From Halobaculum limi (GTDB taxonomy: Archaea; Halobacteriota; Halobacteria; Halobacteriales; Haloferacaceae), in NCBI RefSeq assembly GCF_029490015.1, contig NZ_CP120468.1, positions 2,294,001 through 2,358,000 of the forward strand: a stretch of 64,000 bases of DNA, in the 5' to 3' direction. Below, piece by piece: positions 36,282-44,920 of this stretch. The notes beneath the pieces were generated by a model that saw only the letters and a list, made by a program, of their open reading frames with translations, had not been told where the DNA came from and made no database searches. The stretch's first letter is position 1; each line of letters begins with the position of its first letter. The position numbers and the translations under genes were made by a program.

Positions 36282-36452
36282 GTGAAATCGACACGGAAGG
36301 GGTTGCGCGAGGGCGAGTTGGAGAAGGACAACTACGAGCGTCTCAAGTGCGTCGAGTGCGGCGAGTCGCTCTCGAAGCAGAATCCGCCGGACGAGGTGTA
36401 CTCGGTGCGGACCTGTCCAGACTGCGGCCGCGAGTGGAAGGAACTTCGCTGA
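36282..36452 (+). CDS. HVO_0758-family zinc finger protein
   Basis: 56 residues starting at GTG. Two CxxC knuckles (CVECGESL and CPDCGREWKEL) form one zinc ribbon. The N-terminus STRKGLREGELEKDNYERL matches a haloarchaeal micro-protein family I recall as HVO_0758. Function is not established; small zinc ribbons of this type are being linked to nucleic-acid or protein contacts. Confidence 0.85.
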   Translation: MKSTRKGLREGELEKDNYERLKCVECGESLSKQNPPDEVYSVRTCPDCGREWKELR

Positions 36453-36539
36453 CGACGACGACACGCCCCGCGCGCTCTACACCCAAGACACGTTCTCCCC
36501 CTCCACGTCACCGACCGAGTCCGCTTCGGTCGAATTCTT

Positions 36540-36548
36540 CTATATATA
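36540..36548 (+). promoter_or_regulatory. Strong TATA box of the ABC exporter operon
   Basis: TATATATAT, the strongest TATA-like sequence in the region, about 70 bases before the ABC ATPase start. The transcript would have a leader of about 45 bases. Confidence 0.5.
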
Positions 36549-36618
36549 TGTTCGTGTCACTGTCTCCGCCAGCGACCGTCGGCCGTCGATACTACCCCCC
36601 GGGTCGAACCGAAGACCG

Positions 36619-37608
36619 ATGTCAGTCATCGCTATCGACTCTCTCCGCAAGGAGTACGGCGACACTGTCGCCATCGACGAACTCTCGCTGTCGATCGACG
36701 CGGGTGAGGTGTTCGGCTTCCTCGGCCCGAACGGCGCCGGGAAGTCGACGACGATCGACGCGCTGCTCGGGTACGTCCAGCCGACCGCCGGGACGATAAC
36801 CGTTCTCGGGCACGACGTGGTAACGGAGTCACGTGCCGTACGGGAGTCCGTCGGCGTCCTCCCCGACGGATACGCACTGTACGACCGCCTGACCGCGCAC
36901 GAACACGTCGCGATGGCGGCTACGTTCCGCGAATCAGACGACGACGTCGACGCGGTGTTGTCACGTGTCGGGCTAGCCGACGCCACCCACCGCCGTGCCG
37001 GCGGCTTCTCCAAGGGGATGACACAACGGCTCGCGCTCGGGATGGCGCTCGTCGGCGACCCGGAGGTGTTGGTGTTCGACGAACCGTCGTCGGGGCTCGA
37101 CCCGACCGGGATCGCAGACCTCCGTCAAATCGTCGCCGAGGAAGCCGAGCGCGGCGCGACCGTGTTCTTCTCTAGCCACGACCTCGCGCAAGTCGAGGCC
37201 ACGTGCGACCGTGTCGCCATCGTGAACGATGGACGTCTCGTCGCCCTCGACTCGGTGTCCGGGCTGCGCGAGCGTGCCGGCGCGCTCACGACGCTGTCAG
37301 TCGTCGCCAAGCCGCTGCCCGACCCGTCGTCGCTCCGAGGACTCGACGGCGTCCGTGACGTCACCGTCGACGGCGACCGGCTCGTGTGCCGCTGTGCAGG
37401 CGCCGAGGCGAAGGTTCGCGCGCTGCAGACCGTGTTCGACTCGGGAGTCCGTATCTACGACGTCGACACGGATTCGGCGTCGCTGGAGGACCTGTTCGCC
37501 GCGACCGTCGGCGACGGCGACACCGTCGGAACTGTCCAAGTCGAGCCGTCGGGTGCGACTCACGGTGATGGACAGGGAGCGACGACCACGACGGGGGAGG
37601 CTCGATGA
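36619..37608 (+). CDS. ABC transporter ATP-binding protein
   Basis: 329 residues. Walker A GPNGAGKST (37-44 region), signature SKGMTQRLALGMAL, Walker B VLVFDEPSSGLDP and the H-loop SSHDL are intact. The C-terminal 100 residues form a regulatory region typical of ABC-2 exporters of the NosF/drug type. Its stop overlaps the permease ATG (ATGA). Probably exports a lipid, drug or peptide; the cargo is unknown. Confidence 0.92.
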   Translation: MSVIAIDSLRKEYGDTVAIDELSLSIDAGEVFGFLGPNGAGKSTTIDALLGYVQPTAGTITVLGHDVVTESRAVRESVGVLPDGYALYDRLTAHEHVAMAATFRESDDDVDAVLSRVGLADATHRRAGGFSKGMTQRLALGMALVGDPEVLVFDEPSSGLDPTGIADLRQIVAEEAERGATVFFSSHDLAQVEATCDRVAIVNDGRLVALDSVSGLRERAGALTTLSVVAKPLPDPSSLRGLDGVRDVTVDGDRLVCRCAGAEAKVRALQTVFDSGVRIYDVDTDSASLEDLFAATVGDGDTVGTVQVEPSGATHGDGQGATTTTGEAR

Positions 37609-38474
37609 ACGTTCACCACGTGGCTCGTGTCGACCTCCGAACCGCCATTCGATCACGGATGGTCCGCTGGCTCACGGGCGTACTGACTGGCCTCTCCGTG
37701 CTCGGCGTCTCGCTCGTCGCGTTGCTCGGCGTCGAGGACGCGACGGCGGTCGACGCCGTCGGCCCACTGTCGCTCCCGGCGGTACTCGTCGTCCCGCTGG
37801 CTGCGATCGTCGTCGGCTACGTCGCCGTCGTCGGCGAGCGTCGTACCGGGAGCCTCAAGGTGCTACTCGGGTTCCCCGTCTCGCGAGGGGCCGTCGTCGC
37901 CGGGAAACTGGTGGCGCGGGCGGCGACCGTGGTACTGGCGGTGCTCGTCGCGTTCGCGGTCTCGGGCGTGCTCGCTGCCGTCCTGTACGGCGGCGTCCCA
38001 CTCGGGCGATACGCTGCGTTCACACTCGCGACGGTCGCACTCGGCGTCGCGTTCGCCGGCTCTGCGGTCGGCGTCTCCGCCGCCGTCGCCACCCGCGGAC
38101 GCGCTCTCGCGCTCGCCGTCGGTTCTTACCTCCTCCTCGTGTTGTTCTGGCAACCGGTTGTCGCTGGGATCCATTACGCCGCGACCGGCGACCTCCCCGG
38201 AACCGTCGTGCCGGCGTGGTACCTCCTGTTAGACCGGCTCTCTCCCGTCGGAGCCTACCAAGTGCTGGTCCGTGCCGCGCTCGACACGACCGCGACCGCG
38301 TCGGTGTTCGCGGTCCGACCGCCCGCTGCGAGCGCGGCGTCGCTGTCGGCGCAACTCGGCGGCGACCCCATCCCATGGTATCTCTCGAACGTGGCGGCCG
38401 CCCTGGTGTTGTGTATGTGGACAGTACTCCCCGTCGGCGTCGGCTACCTCCGCTTTCGGGGACGAGACCTCTGA
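37605..38474 (+). CDS. ABC-2 type transporter permease
   Basis: 289 residues with six hydrophobic segments and the ABC-2 pattern GERRTGSLKVLLGFPVSRGAVVAGKLVA (NosY-like) after the second segment. Works with the overlapping ATPase. Together they form a minimal exporter of two subunits. Confidence 0.88.
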   Translation: MNVHHVARVDLRTAIRSRMVRWLTGVLTGLSVLGVSLVALLGVEDATAVDAVGPLSLPAVLVVPLAAIVVGYVAVVGERRTGSLKVLLGFPVSRGAVVAGKLVARAATVVLAVLVAFAVSGVLAAVLYGGVPLGRYAAFTLATVALGVAFAGSAVGVSAAVATRGRALALAVGSYLLLVLFWQPVVAGIHYAATGDLPGTVVPAWYLLLDRLSPVGAYQVLVRAALDTTATASVFAVRPPAASAASLSAQLGGDPIPWYLSNVAAALVLCMWTVLPVGVGYLRFRGRDL

Positions 38475-38541
38475 CCCACGGAGCCAGCCGTGTCACACGA
38501 ACCCGGCGGACTGATACGTCCCGGCCGAGACGTCACGACAG

Positions 38542-38937
38542 ATGGGTGAGGAGTCCGACACCAGCGGCGCAGTCGGAACCGGCGAGACCGACGAGTTGGC
38601 GTCGGTCGCTGCCGTCCTCGACGACCCCCACGCCAGGGCGATCCTCGTCCACACCGCCCGAGCGGCGCTGTCGGCCGACGACCTCGCCGAACGAATTGAC
38701 GGCTCACGCTCGACGGTGTACCGGCGCGCCCGACGACTGGTGGAGTTGGATCTGGTGGCCGAGAGCCGCGAGATCGATCCCGACGGCAACCACTTCACCA
38801 CGTACCGGGCCCGACTCGACCGCGTCACGATCGACCTCGACACCGACGGGTTCGCGATCGACGTGGACCGACGCCCAATCGAAGATGACGCCGTCGACCG
38901 CCTGAACAGACTGTTCGAACGACTCAACGGACCATGA
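38542..38937 (+). CDS. Winged-helix transcriptional regulator (ArsR-like)
   Basis: 131 residues with a winged helix: LDDPHARAILVHTARAALSADDLAERIDGSRSTVYRRARRLVELDLVAE-type pattern. It sits directly after the exporter genes and overlaps the next membrane-protein gene by four bases. It is a likely local regulator of the operon, perhaps signalling through the coupled membrane protein. Confidence 0.8.
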   Translation: MGEESDTSGAVGTGETDELASVAAVLDDPHARAILVHTARAALSADDLAERIDGSRSTVYRRARRLVELDLVAESREIDPDGNHFTTYRARLDRVTIDLDTDGFAIDVDRRPIEDDAVDRLNRLFERLNGP

Positions 38938-39674
38938 TTGACGAACTCAGCATCCCCGCCGTGGACGCGGCCGCCGTCCCGCTCGCGTTGCCCGCTCAGG
39001 CCGACACCACCGTCACCGTACAAGAGCCACTGGTCGGCGTGTTCGTCGCGGCCGTCGTCCTCTCGGTGCTGCTCGGCGCGGCGACGGCGACGCTCGCGGT
39101 GGTGCGCTACCGGCGTCGGGGAGACCCGTCGCTGCGAGCGTTCGTGGTCGGCCTCGTCCTCGTCGCGGTCGCGCCGCTCCCCTTCTGGGTGTTCGTCGTC
39201 GGAACTGTGCCGCCGCTTGCGCGCGCCGTCGCTCCGCCGCTGTTGCAGACTACGGGGCTGTTCGCGCTCTTGATTGCGATGTACGGCGGCCCACGGTCGA
39301 CAGAACGCCGTTGGTGGGAGTCGGTCACCGTGCGCGACGCCGTCATCGTTGCATTCGCACTGGCTGCTGGCGTCCTCACCGTCGCGCTCGCCGCACGATA
39401 CGAGTCCAGTGTGGTCGCGTTGGTGGCGGCCGGAGTCGTCGTCTCGCTCTCTACTACAGTCGCGGGGCAGGCCGCCCGGGCCGCCTATCGCTACCGGTCG
39501 CGATCGATGGCGACGCTGTCGCTTGGGATCCTCCTCCTCGCGACACTCCCGACGCCGGTCGGCGCGACGCTGCTCGTCGTCGGGTCGTTCGACGGCGCGT
39601 TCGTTGTCGGCATCATCAGCGGCGCCATCCTGCTCGGCGAGGCAGCGATGTTCGCGACGCTCGCGTTCAGGTGA
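38934..39674 (+). CDS. Membrane protein coupled to the ArsR-like regulator
   Basis: 246 residues with about seven hydrophobic segments. No family named with certainty; haloarchaeal regulators of this type are often followed by such a protein (DUF7521-like, from memory). The ATGA overlap with the regulator suggests they act together, for example as a membrane sensor. Confidence 0.65.
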   Translation: MIDELSIPAVDAAAVPLALPAQADTTVTVQEPLVGVFVAAVVLSVLLGAATATLAVVRYRRRGDPSLRAFVVGLVLVAVAPLPFWVFVVGTVPPLARAVAPPLLQTTGLFALLIAMYGGPRSTERRWWESVTVRDAVIVAFALAAGVLTVALAARYESSVVALVAAGVVVSLSTTVAGQAARAAYRYRSRSMATLSLGILLLATLPTPVGATLLVVGSFDGAFVVGIISGAILLGEAAMFATLAFR

Positions 39675-39680
39675 CCGTCA

Positions 39681-40781
39681 CTACTCGAAGACGGCGTCGA
39701 ACGCCGACGCACCCAACGGATCGAACGTACCGGCGGCGATGTTCTCGCGGACGTGCGCCCGTTGGCGACACCCGACGAGGGCGGCAGTCACCGCCGGGGC
39801 CGACCGTGCGAAGTTGAGCGCACGCTGTGCCGGTGTGTCGCCTTCCACGCGTGCCTCGACGTCCGACGGAATCGCACCCTCTCGTGCCAGTTCTCCCTGC
39901 CCGATACTCGCCGACGCGAAGACGGACAACCCCTCTCGGTGGCAGAACTCTAATGCCGTGACCGGTCCGTCCTCGCCGTCGGCGTCGTGCGCGGGAACGG
40001 TGAACGCGTCGGCCATCCGGACGTTGAACGGGAGTTGGACCGCTCGAAGCCCGTGGTCGTCGACGCCGACCGTGTCGGCCGCCGCCTCCGCACGCGCGAG
40101 TGTCTCCGCGAGGTCGAGGTGGGCGTCGTGGTCCGCAGGCACTCTGAACGCTTCCCACGTCGCGACGCCGTACGCGCCGATGTCGCCCGTCGCGCGGCGT
40201 CGCTCCAGCGTCTCGAACGCTGCCTCCACTTGGTCGTACACCGCGTCGCGGTCGCGGACCGCCAACTGCATCTCGGGGTTGTGGACGAAGTAGCAGTCGA
40301 CGGTGTCGACGTCGAGAGCGTCCAAAGAGCGGTCGAGCATCGCATCGAGGAAGTCGGGTGCGATGCAGTGGCTCCCGCGGGCCAAGTCCGCTGGGTCGAC
40401 GAGGCCGGTGTCGAGGAATCGCTCGCGGACGTACCCGCTCGGGTCGGCCGGTCGGTCGCCGTCGAACGGCAGAAAGCCCGCCTTACTCGCGACCACGACC
40501 GACTCACGAGCAGTCGCTGCCTCTCGAAGTGCCTCGCCGACGACTCGCTCCGAGCGCCCACACCGGTAGTTACTCGCGGTGTCGACGAGGTTCACGCCCG
40601 ATTCGAGTGCGGTCGTGAGTGCCGTGCGATAGCCCTCGTCGTCCGCGTCGGTCGGATCACCGAGGTAGGTGCCGAGGCCGACGCTGGAGACGACGCCCGG
40701 TCCGAAGCGTCGGAAGTAGGTGCGACCGAAGCGGTCGCCGAAGCGGTCGCGATACCCCCACGTGCCGCTCGAAGTCGCCAT
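39681..40781 (-). CDS. Aldo/keto reductase-family protein
   Basis: 366 residues, longer than the usual 320. The AKR barrel landmarks are present: LVDTASNYRCGRSERVVGEAL (catalytic Asp/Tyr region), VVASKAGF with the catalytic lysine, and CYFVHNPEM with the histidine. The NADPH-binding C-terminal part is less typical. The substrate is unknown. Confidence 0.82.
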   Translation of the reverse strand: MATSSGTWGYRDRFGDRFGRTYFRRFGPGVVSSVGLGTYLGDPTDADDEGYRTALTTALESGVNLVDTASNYRCGRSERVVGEALREAATARESVVVASKAGFLPFDGDRPADPSGYVRERFLDTGLVDPADLARGSHCIAPDFLDAMLDRSLDALDVDTVDCYFVHNPEMQLAVRDRDAVYDQVEAAFETLERRRATGDIGAYGVATWEAFRVPADHDAHLDLAETLARAEAAADTVGVDDHGLRAVQLPFNVRMADAFTVPAHDADGEDGPVTALEFCHREGLSVFASASIGQGELAREGAIPSDVEARVEGDTPAQRALNFARSAPAVTAALVGCRQRAHVRENIAAGTFDPLGASAFDAVFE

Positions 40782-40858
40782 AGCGGGTGGTGTAGCCGGG
40801 CGGAAAAAGCGCTACCGCTCGCCGTTCGGTGGTGTCGCTCGCAGGGACTCAAGCACGA

Positions 40859-41071
40859 TCAATCGCTTTCGTTCGGGTTGGACGCGTAGTACAGCGCACC
40901 CAGCGTGAGCCCCATCGCGACTGCCGGAACGACCACGCGGTCGCCGAACAGCGTGCCAACGAGCAAGTACGACGCTGCCGAGACGGTGCCGACGAGAGAA
41001 GCGTAGCCGAGACGCGAACGGTTCCGCACCCAGTCGTCGAGCCGTCGGTACTGTCGTGGTATCGGGTTCAT
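40859..41071 (-). CDS. Small membrane protein
   Basis: 70 residues with two hydrophobic segments (about 22-38 and 46-63) after a basic N-terminus (RQYRRLDDWVRNRSRL). No family recognised. Acidic end NPNESD and good frame quality suggest a real gene. Confidence 0.55.
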   Translation of the reverse strand: MNPIPRQYRRLDDWVRNRSRLGYASLVGTVSAASYLLVGTLFGDRVVVPAVAMGLTLGALYYASNPNESD

Positions 41072-41173
41072 CTATCGTGTTTTGAGTCGGTCGGTGCTGA
41101 GAGCAGACGCCACTCGACGTGAGCCACGTGGCACCGGTGCGATCTTTGGGCCACGTCGAATCGGAGCGGCACT

Positions 41174-42340
41174 CTACCGTTCGCCGTCCATCGAGTCGAA
41201 CAGGCGGTCGATGAGTTCCGCGCGGCCCACGATTGGAACTTCCTCGCTCCCGTCGGCAGTTATCTGTGGACCGATCTGCCCGCCACCCATCCGGGCGTGC
41301 CCACCTGCGGAGGCGTCTTGCACGTCACTCACGGCCGCGCTGAGTGCCCGTCCCATGTGGACCCGGTCGTCTCGCGACCGGCCCGAGAGGTGAATCGTGC
41401 CGTCGCGTTCTCCGACGACAACGACGGCCGTGACGCCCTCCAGACCGACGAGTTCGTCGGCCGCCTGCGGGATGGCGTCGACGTTGGAGACGCGGCCCAC
41501 GTCGCTGACGGCGAACGAACCACGCACGTCGCGGCCGGCGATAGCGCGTGCCTTCACGTCTAACGCCTCTGTGCTGACCGCGGGGTCGGCGATGCGTTCG
41601 AGTTTGTCCTCGTCGACGCCCGGTTGGAGGTACGCCGCCGCCGAGAAGTCGGCCGCCGACGCGCCGCGCGTCATCCGGTTGGTGTCGGAGATGATGCCGT
41701 ACATCAGCCCCGTCGCCGTTCGCGTCGAGAGGCTCGCGCCCGTCACTTCCGTCTCGTGGGCCTCGGGTGGGACCGGCGTCGCACCGGTGTCGCGGAAGTA
41801 CTCTGCGAGGATGCTCGCTGACGCGCCGTAGTCGGTTCGCACGTCGGTGTACGCCTCGCCGTCGCCCTCTCCGGGGTGGTGATCGACGACGGCGAACGGG
41901 AGGACGCCGTCTGCGCCCGCGAAGCCGCGAGCGACGTTGTGGTCGACGAGAACGACCGCCTCGGCCGCCAGGTCGGAGACGTGTTCGATGCGGTCGAGTT
42001 CGACGTCGAGCACCGTCCGAAACGCTCGATTCTCCTGTCTTCGAACCTGTCCTGGATACTGGATGACCGCTTCCGTGTCGACGCTTCTCGCGAGTTCGGC
42101 GACCGCGAGGCCCGAAGCCATCGCGTCAGCGTCGGGATTCGGGTGCAGGAGGATCGAGATGGACTCTTGGGCGGCCAGCAGCGACCGGAATCGCTCGCCG
42201 GGCGTCCGGCGGAGTCGCCGATACAGCGCGAGCGCGGCGACGAGTGCGAGCGCCCCGCCCGCCACCGCGACCACTATCCGCGGGTTCGACGACATAACGT
42301 CCCAGCCCTCTTGGAACGCCTGCGGGCCCACCTGTGCCAT
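41174..42340 (-). CDS. Membrane-anchored DHH-family phosphoesterase
   Basis: 388 residues. A membrane segment at about 22-41 anchors a DHH/DHHA1 phosphoesterase. Metal motifs are HPNPDADAMAS (66-76), VLVDHNV, VVDHHPGEG and the DHHA1 motif GGHARMGGG. The usual GGHxxAAG is altered here. Relatives cleave pApA, oligoribonucleotides or cyclic di-AMP; the substrate here is open. A TATA-like CATATG at 42362-42370 on the minus strand supports the start. Confidence 0.82.
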   Translation of the reverse strand: MAQVGPQAFQEGWDVMSSNPRIVVAVAGGALALVAALALYRRLRRTPGERFRSLLAAQESISILLHPNPDADAMASGLAVAELARSVDTEAVIQYPGQVRRQENRAFRTVLDVELDRIEHVSDLAAEAVVLVDHNVARGFAGADGVLPFAVVDHHPGEGDGEAYTDVRTDYGASASILAEYFRDTGATPVPPEAHETEVTGASLSTRTATGLMYGIISDTNRMTRGASAADFSAAAYLQPGVDEDKLERIADPAVSTEALDVKARAIAGRDVRGSFAVSDVGRVSNVDAIPQAADELVGLEGVTAVVVVGERDGTIHLSGRSRDDRVHMGRALSAAVSDVQDASAGGHARMGGGQIGPQITADGSEEVPIVGRAELIDRLFDSMDGER

Positions 42341-42361
42341 TACGACGGGGTATTCGCGCCC

Positions 42362-42370
42362 CCCATATGA
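42362..42370 (-). promoter_or_regulatory. TATA-like box of the DHH phosphoesterase gene
   Basis: On the minus strand TTCATATGG ends 22-30 bases before the ATG at 42340, typical for a leaderless start. Confidence 0.4.
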
Positions 42371-42383
42371 AGGTACTACTCCC

Positions 42384-43274
42384 TTACTCTACCCGAAAGC
42401 CCTCGATAGCCGCGCAGTACCCCTCCCGATAGGTAGGGAACCGGAACTCGTAGCCGAGTTCTCGGAGGCGTTCGTTCGAGCATCGCTTGCTCGTCTCGAT
42501 CCGGCGCTTCGCGGGTGTCGAGAGGTCACCTGCAGCGATTCGTTCCGCCTTCGTGCGCTTCTCCGGCCGGTCGACGCCGCACTCGTCGGCCAACCAATCG
42601 GCGAACGTCCACTTGTCGACGGGTTCGTCGTCGACCGCCAGTACGACATCGTCGTGTGCGAGGTCGGCTTCGAGGAGGAACCGAACGACGCCGGCGGCGT
42701 CGTCCCGGTGAATCATATTCAGATATCCCTCCGTCACCGGTCCTTCGATGTAGCGATGCAGTCGGTAGCGGTTCGGCCCGTACAGTCCCGCATAGCGGAC
42801 GACTGTGCCGTCGATACCGTACTCGCTTGCCTCCTCGTGGGCGACTCGCTCGGCTTCCGCGAGGACGCGCGTCTTCTCCGTCTGTGGGTCCAGCGGCGTC
42901 GACTCATCGACCCAATCGCCCTCGTGGTCGCCGTAGACGCCGGTGCTGGAAGTATATACGAGGCGGTCGGGTCGTTCGGTACGGTCACCGTACTCGCGGA
43001 TGACGTTGCGTAACCCCTCGACGTACACCGCACGCGCGGCGTCGGCCCCGCGACCGCCGGAACTGGCTGCGAACACGACCGCGTCGGTGTCGGGGAGCAC
43101 AGTGAGCGAGTCTGGATCAGTCGCGTCGGCAGCGACCGCTCGTGCACCCGTCATCTTGACCGCATCGAGTCCCTCCTGTGAACGTCTGACGCCGACCACG
43201 TCGTGGCCGTCTTCGCGAAGTTGTCGCGCGAGTTCGAGGCCGATGTAGCCACAGCCGACGATAGTGACGTGCAT
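42384..43274 (-). CDS. SDR-family NAD(P)-dependent epimerase/oxidoreductase
   Basis: 296 residues of the extended SDR fold. The cofactor loop is GCGYIGLELA (7-16). The active region has VYTSSTGVYG, but the YxxxK is not obvious in the next helix, where family members have a degenerate form. Often annotated as YeeZ-like. Substrate unknown. It begins three bases after the stop of the next-upstream gene. Confidence 0.8.
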   Translation of the reverse strand: MHVTIVGCGYIGLELARQLREDGHDVVGVRRSQEGLDAVKMTGARAVAADATDPDSLTVLPDTDAVVFAASSGGRGADAARAVYVEGLRNVIREYGDRTERPDRLVYTSSTGVYGDHEGDWVDESTPLDPQTEKTRVLAEAERVAHEEASEYGIDGTVVRYAGLYGPNRYRLHRYIEGPVTEGYLNMIHRDDAAGVVRFLLEADLAHDDVVLAVDDEPVDKWTFADWLADECGVDRPEKRTKAERIAAGDLSTPAKRRIETSKRCSNERLRELGYEFRFPTYREGYCAAIEGFRVE

Positions 43275-43277
43275 CGG

Positions 43278-43712
43278 TCAGGGACTCCGGTCGACGATGA
43301 GCGCCTGCATCTCCGCGAGGTCGCCCAGCGTGAGGCGGGTGCGTCCCTCCAGCATCCGCTGGACCTCCTGTCCGGTGAGGTCGGCATCGATTTCGGCCGC
43401 GATGGTGTCGACGTCAAGGATAGCCGTCACCATCCCCATCATAAGGTGGTCGCGCACCTCGGCGTCGATGTCGTCGGCTGAGATTCCCTCCTCGGCTTCG
43501 AGTATCGCCGCCGCGTCCGTCAGTCGAACTGTCGAGAGTGCGTCGAGGTCGCGGTCGGCGATGGCGGCGACCGTCGACTCGTCGACTCCGGTCTCCGCGG
43601 CAACTGTCGAGGTGTCTGCGCCGTCGACGGCCGCGGCCAACTCGTCGGCGTAGGCCGCGAGGAGGTCCGCCGCCGTCGCGCCGTCGGGGTCCGCGAGGGC
43701 GTCGTAGAGCAT
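43278..43712 (-). CDS. DUF5791-like haloarchaeal protein
   Basis: 144 residues, alanine- and aspartate-rich and all-alpha by look (MLYDALADPDGATAADLLAAYADEL). I recall this as DUF5791, a haloarchaea-restricted family without a known role. The pattern DVDTIAAEIDADLTGQEVQRMLEGRTRLTLGDLAEM hints at a helix-turn-helix-like bundle. It is immediately upstream of the SDR gene and probably co-transcribed. Confidence 0.7.
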   Translation of the reverse strand: MLYDALADPDGATAADLLAAYADELAAAVDGADTSTVAAETGVDESTVAAIADRDLDALSTVRLTDAAAILEAEEGISADDIDAEVRDHLMMGMVTAILDVDTIAAEIDADLTGQEVQRMLEGRTRLTLGDLAEMQALIVDRSP

Positions 43713-44916
43713 ACCCGTACTCCCCGTCGCGCGGGCAAAACCGTTGTCACTCTCAGTCCCTATCTGCCTCGTTCTCCACATCTCCATTCGCCTCGTACAC
43801 CCCCGTCTGTGGGCTCAAAACCTCGAATCAGTCCTGACTGAGGCTCGGAGGTGACTGTACAGGTGACCAGATTGTCCGCTTAATCGCGGGTGTGTGGCCG
43901 GTACTCGTTCCTCAACATCACCACCGGAACTCGGCGTTTGTGTCTCCAGATCAGCTATCGACAAATATCGCCTCAGACCTCCGCGAACGTTGTCTCCAGA
44001 CCACCTCTGTAGTGAGAGGTCACCGTCCGCGACGTCGACGAATTGGCACTTTCTCGTACACCCCTTCGAGAGTGGCTGTGACCCCGAGAATATGCAATTT
44101 CCCGGTGTTCCCAGACTGTCTCCGTACATAGCCAATTTCAGGCGGGAACCTGCTAGAGCAGGCCGCTATCCCCCGAACCCACGGGAGTATGCTCAAACGG
44201 GCGGGATTCACCTACCAGCCGATCGGAGCTAAATACCGCGTACATACCTGAAATCGGGTAGTACAGCCGATCTGTGGCCTTCGTTCGAACCGCAGTCGAA
44301 GACTTCAGGCAGCTCTAATGGGCGTGCAATAGGCCGTGAACTGCTGGCGATTCTCGGTTAAACAGTTCTACTGTACCACCTGTCTCAATCACGTATAACC
44401 GGACTTCAGCGGCAGATGTACACGCGATACTCTTGGGTTTCTATGCCGAAAGTCTCGTTCGCAGGAGTCTGGAATCCGCTCCGTGGCCTGTACGAATCAC
44501 GGGGATTCTGAGAGTTGGGTGAGCCGGTGAGCGCCTTGCAAGATTGGTTCTGCTCCTCACAGGTGAGGGGCAATCTCCCGAATAAATGATATTTGAACCT
44601 CAGTATCAGTGGTTACACTGTGATGCTTCATTCGACTCGCCACAGGCGAAGGCGGCCCACATCGCACGCCTTCAAAATTAGGTCGAACCGATTCGAAACT
44701 CATCGCGAAGCCGCTGTCTCGCGGGATCATAATCTGTAAGATGCCCGTGTGTACGGTGGATCGAGGCGAATACCTCGACACGGACGGATGCAACCTCAAC
44801 GTTCATCATATTCAGCCTCTGCGGAAGTTCCTCCTAGAGCGTTATGTGACCGGACATCTCAACGAACCTTCGACCGTGGGAAGATTGAAGCGGTGGGGTG
44901 CGCGAATACACTTCGT
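43713..44916. other. Gene-poor, less GC-rich gap
   Basis: About 1.2 kb with no intact gene on either strand. Base composition is clearly less GC-rich than the flanks, with rare codons in every frame. Short frames (up to 112 codons) have no recognisable products. Visible features are an inverted repeat CTTCG/CGAAG at about 44280-44302 and the endonuclease remnants in the right third. It is likely an old insertion site of mobile DNA that has decayed. Confidence 0.6.
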
Positions 44917-44920
44917 ATGA
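44586..44920 (+). pseudogene. Remnant of a C2H2/HNH endonuclease-type gene
   Basis: Three fragments in three frames line up with a haloarchaeal HNH protein. 44586-44681 reads as a C2H2 finger (LHCDASFDSPQAKAAHIARL) whose outer Cys and His are replaced by W and Q, one base change each. 44671-44739 reads NRFETHREAAVSRDHNL, like the start of an HNH domain. 44741-44920 reads the core with YLDTDGCNLNVHHIQPLRKF followed by NEPSTV. Two frameshifts separate them. The last frame stops in the ATGA of the cetZ start. Confidence 0.5.

Noticed and set aside
44749-44916. Upstream extension of cetZ by 56 codons
   Set aside because: CetZ proteins begin at MKTVLIGVGQ. The extension is another frame of the endonuclease remnant.
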